This document shows positions 5,856-6,038 of a stretch of DNA of 6,038 bases, one piece after another. Position numbers and translations under genes: made by a program. The notes under the pieces are model-generated. The model saw only the letters and a program-made list of their open reading frames with translations. It was not told the origin of the DNA and did no database searches. The stretch comes from JAQGMJ01 sp036271855 (GTDB lineage: Bacteria > Pseudomonadota > Gammaproteobacteria > Burkholderiales > JAEUOS01), in assembly GCA_036271855.1 (NCBI GenBank), contig DATAZV010000483.1:1-6038 (forward strand), written 5' to 3'. Numbering within the stretch: the first letter of the stretch is position 1; every line of letters begins with the position of its first letter.

Positions 5856-6038
5856 TTACGGCAGGTAACTATCCATCGCGCCGTTGCTGTCCAGGGTGGT
5901 GGTCGCCGAGGGCGTGGAAGGCATGGTGTAATAGGTCACGCTGCTGTACGGGGTAACAACGCCAGGTTCAGCATAGGCCGTGACGGCTTCCCCGCTGGCC
6001 GCGGCCGAGGGTTGCGCCAGGCTCACCGAGTACGGCGT
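5856..6038 (-). CDS. Hypothetical protein, C-terminal 60 residues (5' end outside window)
   Basis: On the minus strand the frame is open from the window edge to a TAA at 5856-5858. The 60 visible residues are rich in Ala, Ser, Thr and Pro with regularly spaced Tyr. They include SSVTYYTMPSTPSATTTLD and end in DSYLP. No domain or family was recognised. The composition is consistent with a secreted or surface-exposed tail, but that is only a guess. Support for coding comes from the uninterrupted frame, sensible composition, and the strong hairpin placed just beyond the stop. It has the same orientation as the Slam-like gene but is separated by 417 bp and a terminator-like hairpin, so it is probably a separate transcription unit. 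Confidence 0.6.
   Translation of the reverse strand, partial: TPYSVSLAQPSAAASGEAVTAYAEPGVVTPYSSVTYYTMPSTPSATTTLDSNGAMDSYLP

Overview
The window is about 60-65% G+C by eye, gene-dense, and looks like a Gram-negative betaproteobacterium, plausibly an Oxalobacteraceae or other Burkholderiales member. That placement is an inference from composition, from the style of the FecR-domain protein, and from the TPR/outer-membrane barrel protein; no marker gene is present.

Left part, plus strand (1-2515): two tandem paralogous adenylate-forming (ANL superfamily: acyl-CoA synthetase / AMP-ligase) genes. The first is cut by the left window edge and only its C-terminal ~326 residues are visible. The second is complete (507 aa from the preferred ATG at 992). 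They are about 60% identical over a hand-aligned stretch and share the same unusual versions of core motifs, so they are a diverged tandem duplication. The 10-bp gap between them carries the Shine-Dalgarno of the second gene, so they are likely co-transcribed.

Middle and right part, minus strand (2522-5438): two genes transcribed toward the ANL pair. The upstream one (5438 to 4086) encodes a signal peptide, a short TPR region and a beta-rich outer-membrane barrel resembling the Slam / DUF560 family (type XI secretion). The downstream one (3961 to 2522) encodes an exported protein with an N-terminal FecR domain and a Gly/Ser/Thr-rich C-terminal half whose motifs resemble the TbpB-type barrel of known Slam substrates. 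The most interesting hypothesis here is that they form a secretion pair: a Slam-like translocator and a non-lipidated FecR-TbpB-like cargo. This rests on motif reading and gene order only.

The FecR-domain gene converges with the second ANL gene, with only 6 bp between the stop codons. A strong hairpin lies inside the last codons of the ANL gene, where it could end the minus-strand transcript. At the right edge a third minus-strand gene enters the window with its last 60 codons. Between it and the Slam-like gene lies a 417-bp non-coding stretch with a terminator-like hairpin, several smaller inverted repeats and an AT-rich promoter-like patch.

No tRNA, rRNA, CRISPR array, insertion sequence or integrase was seen.
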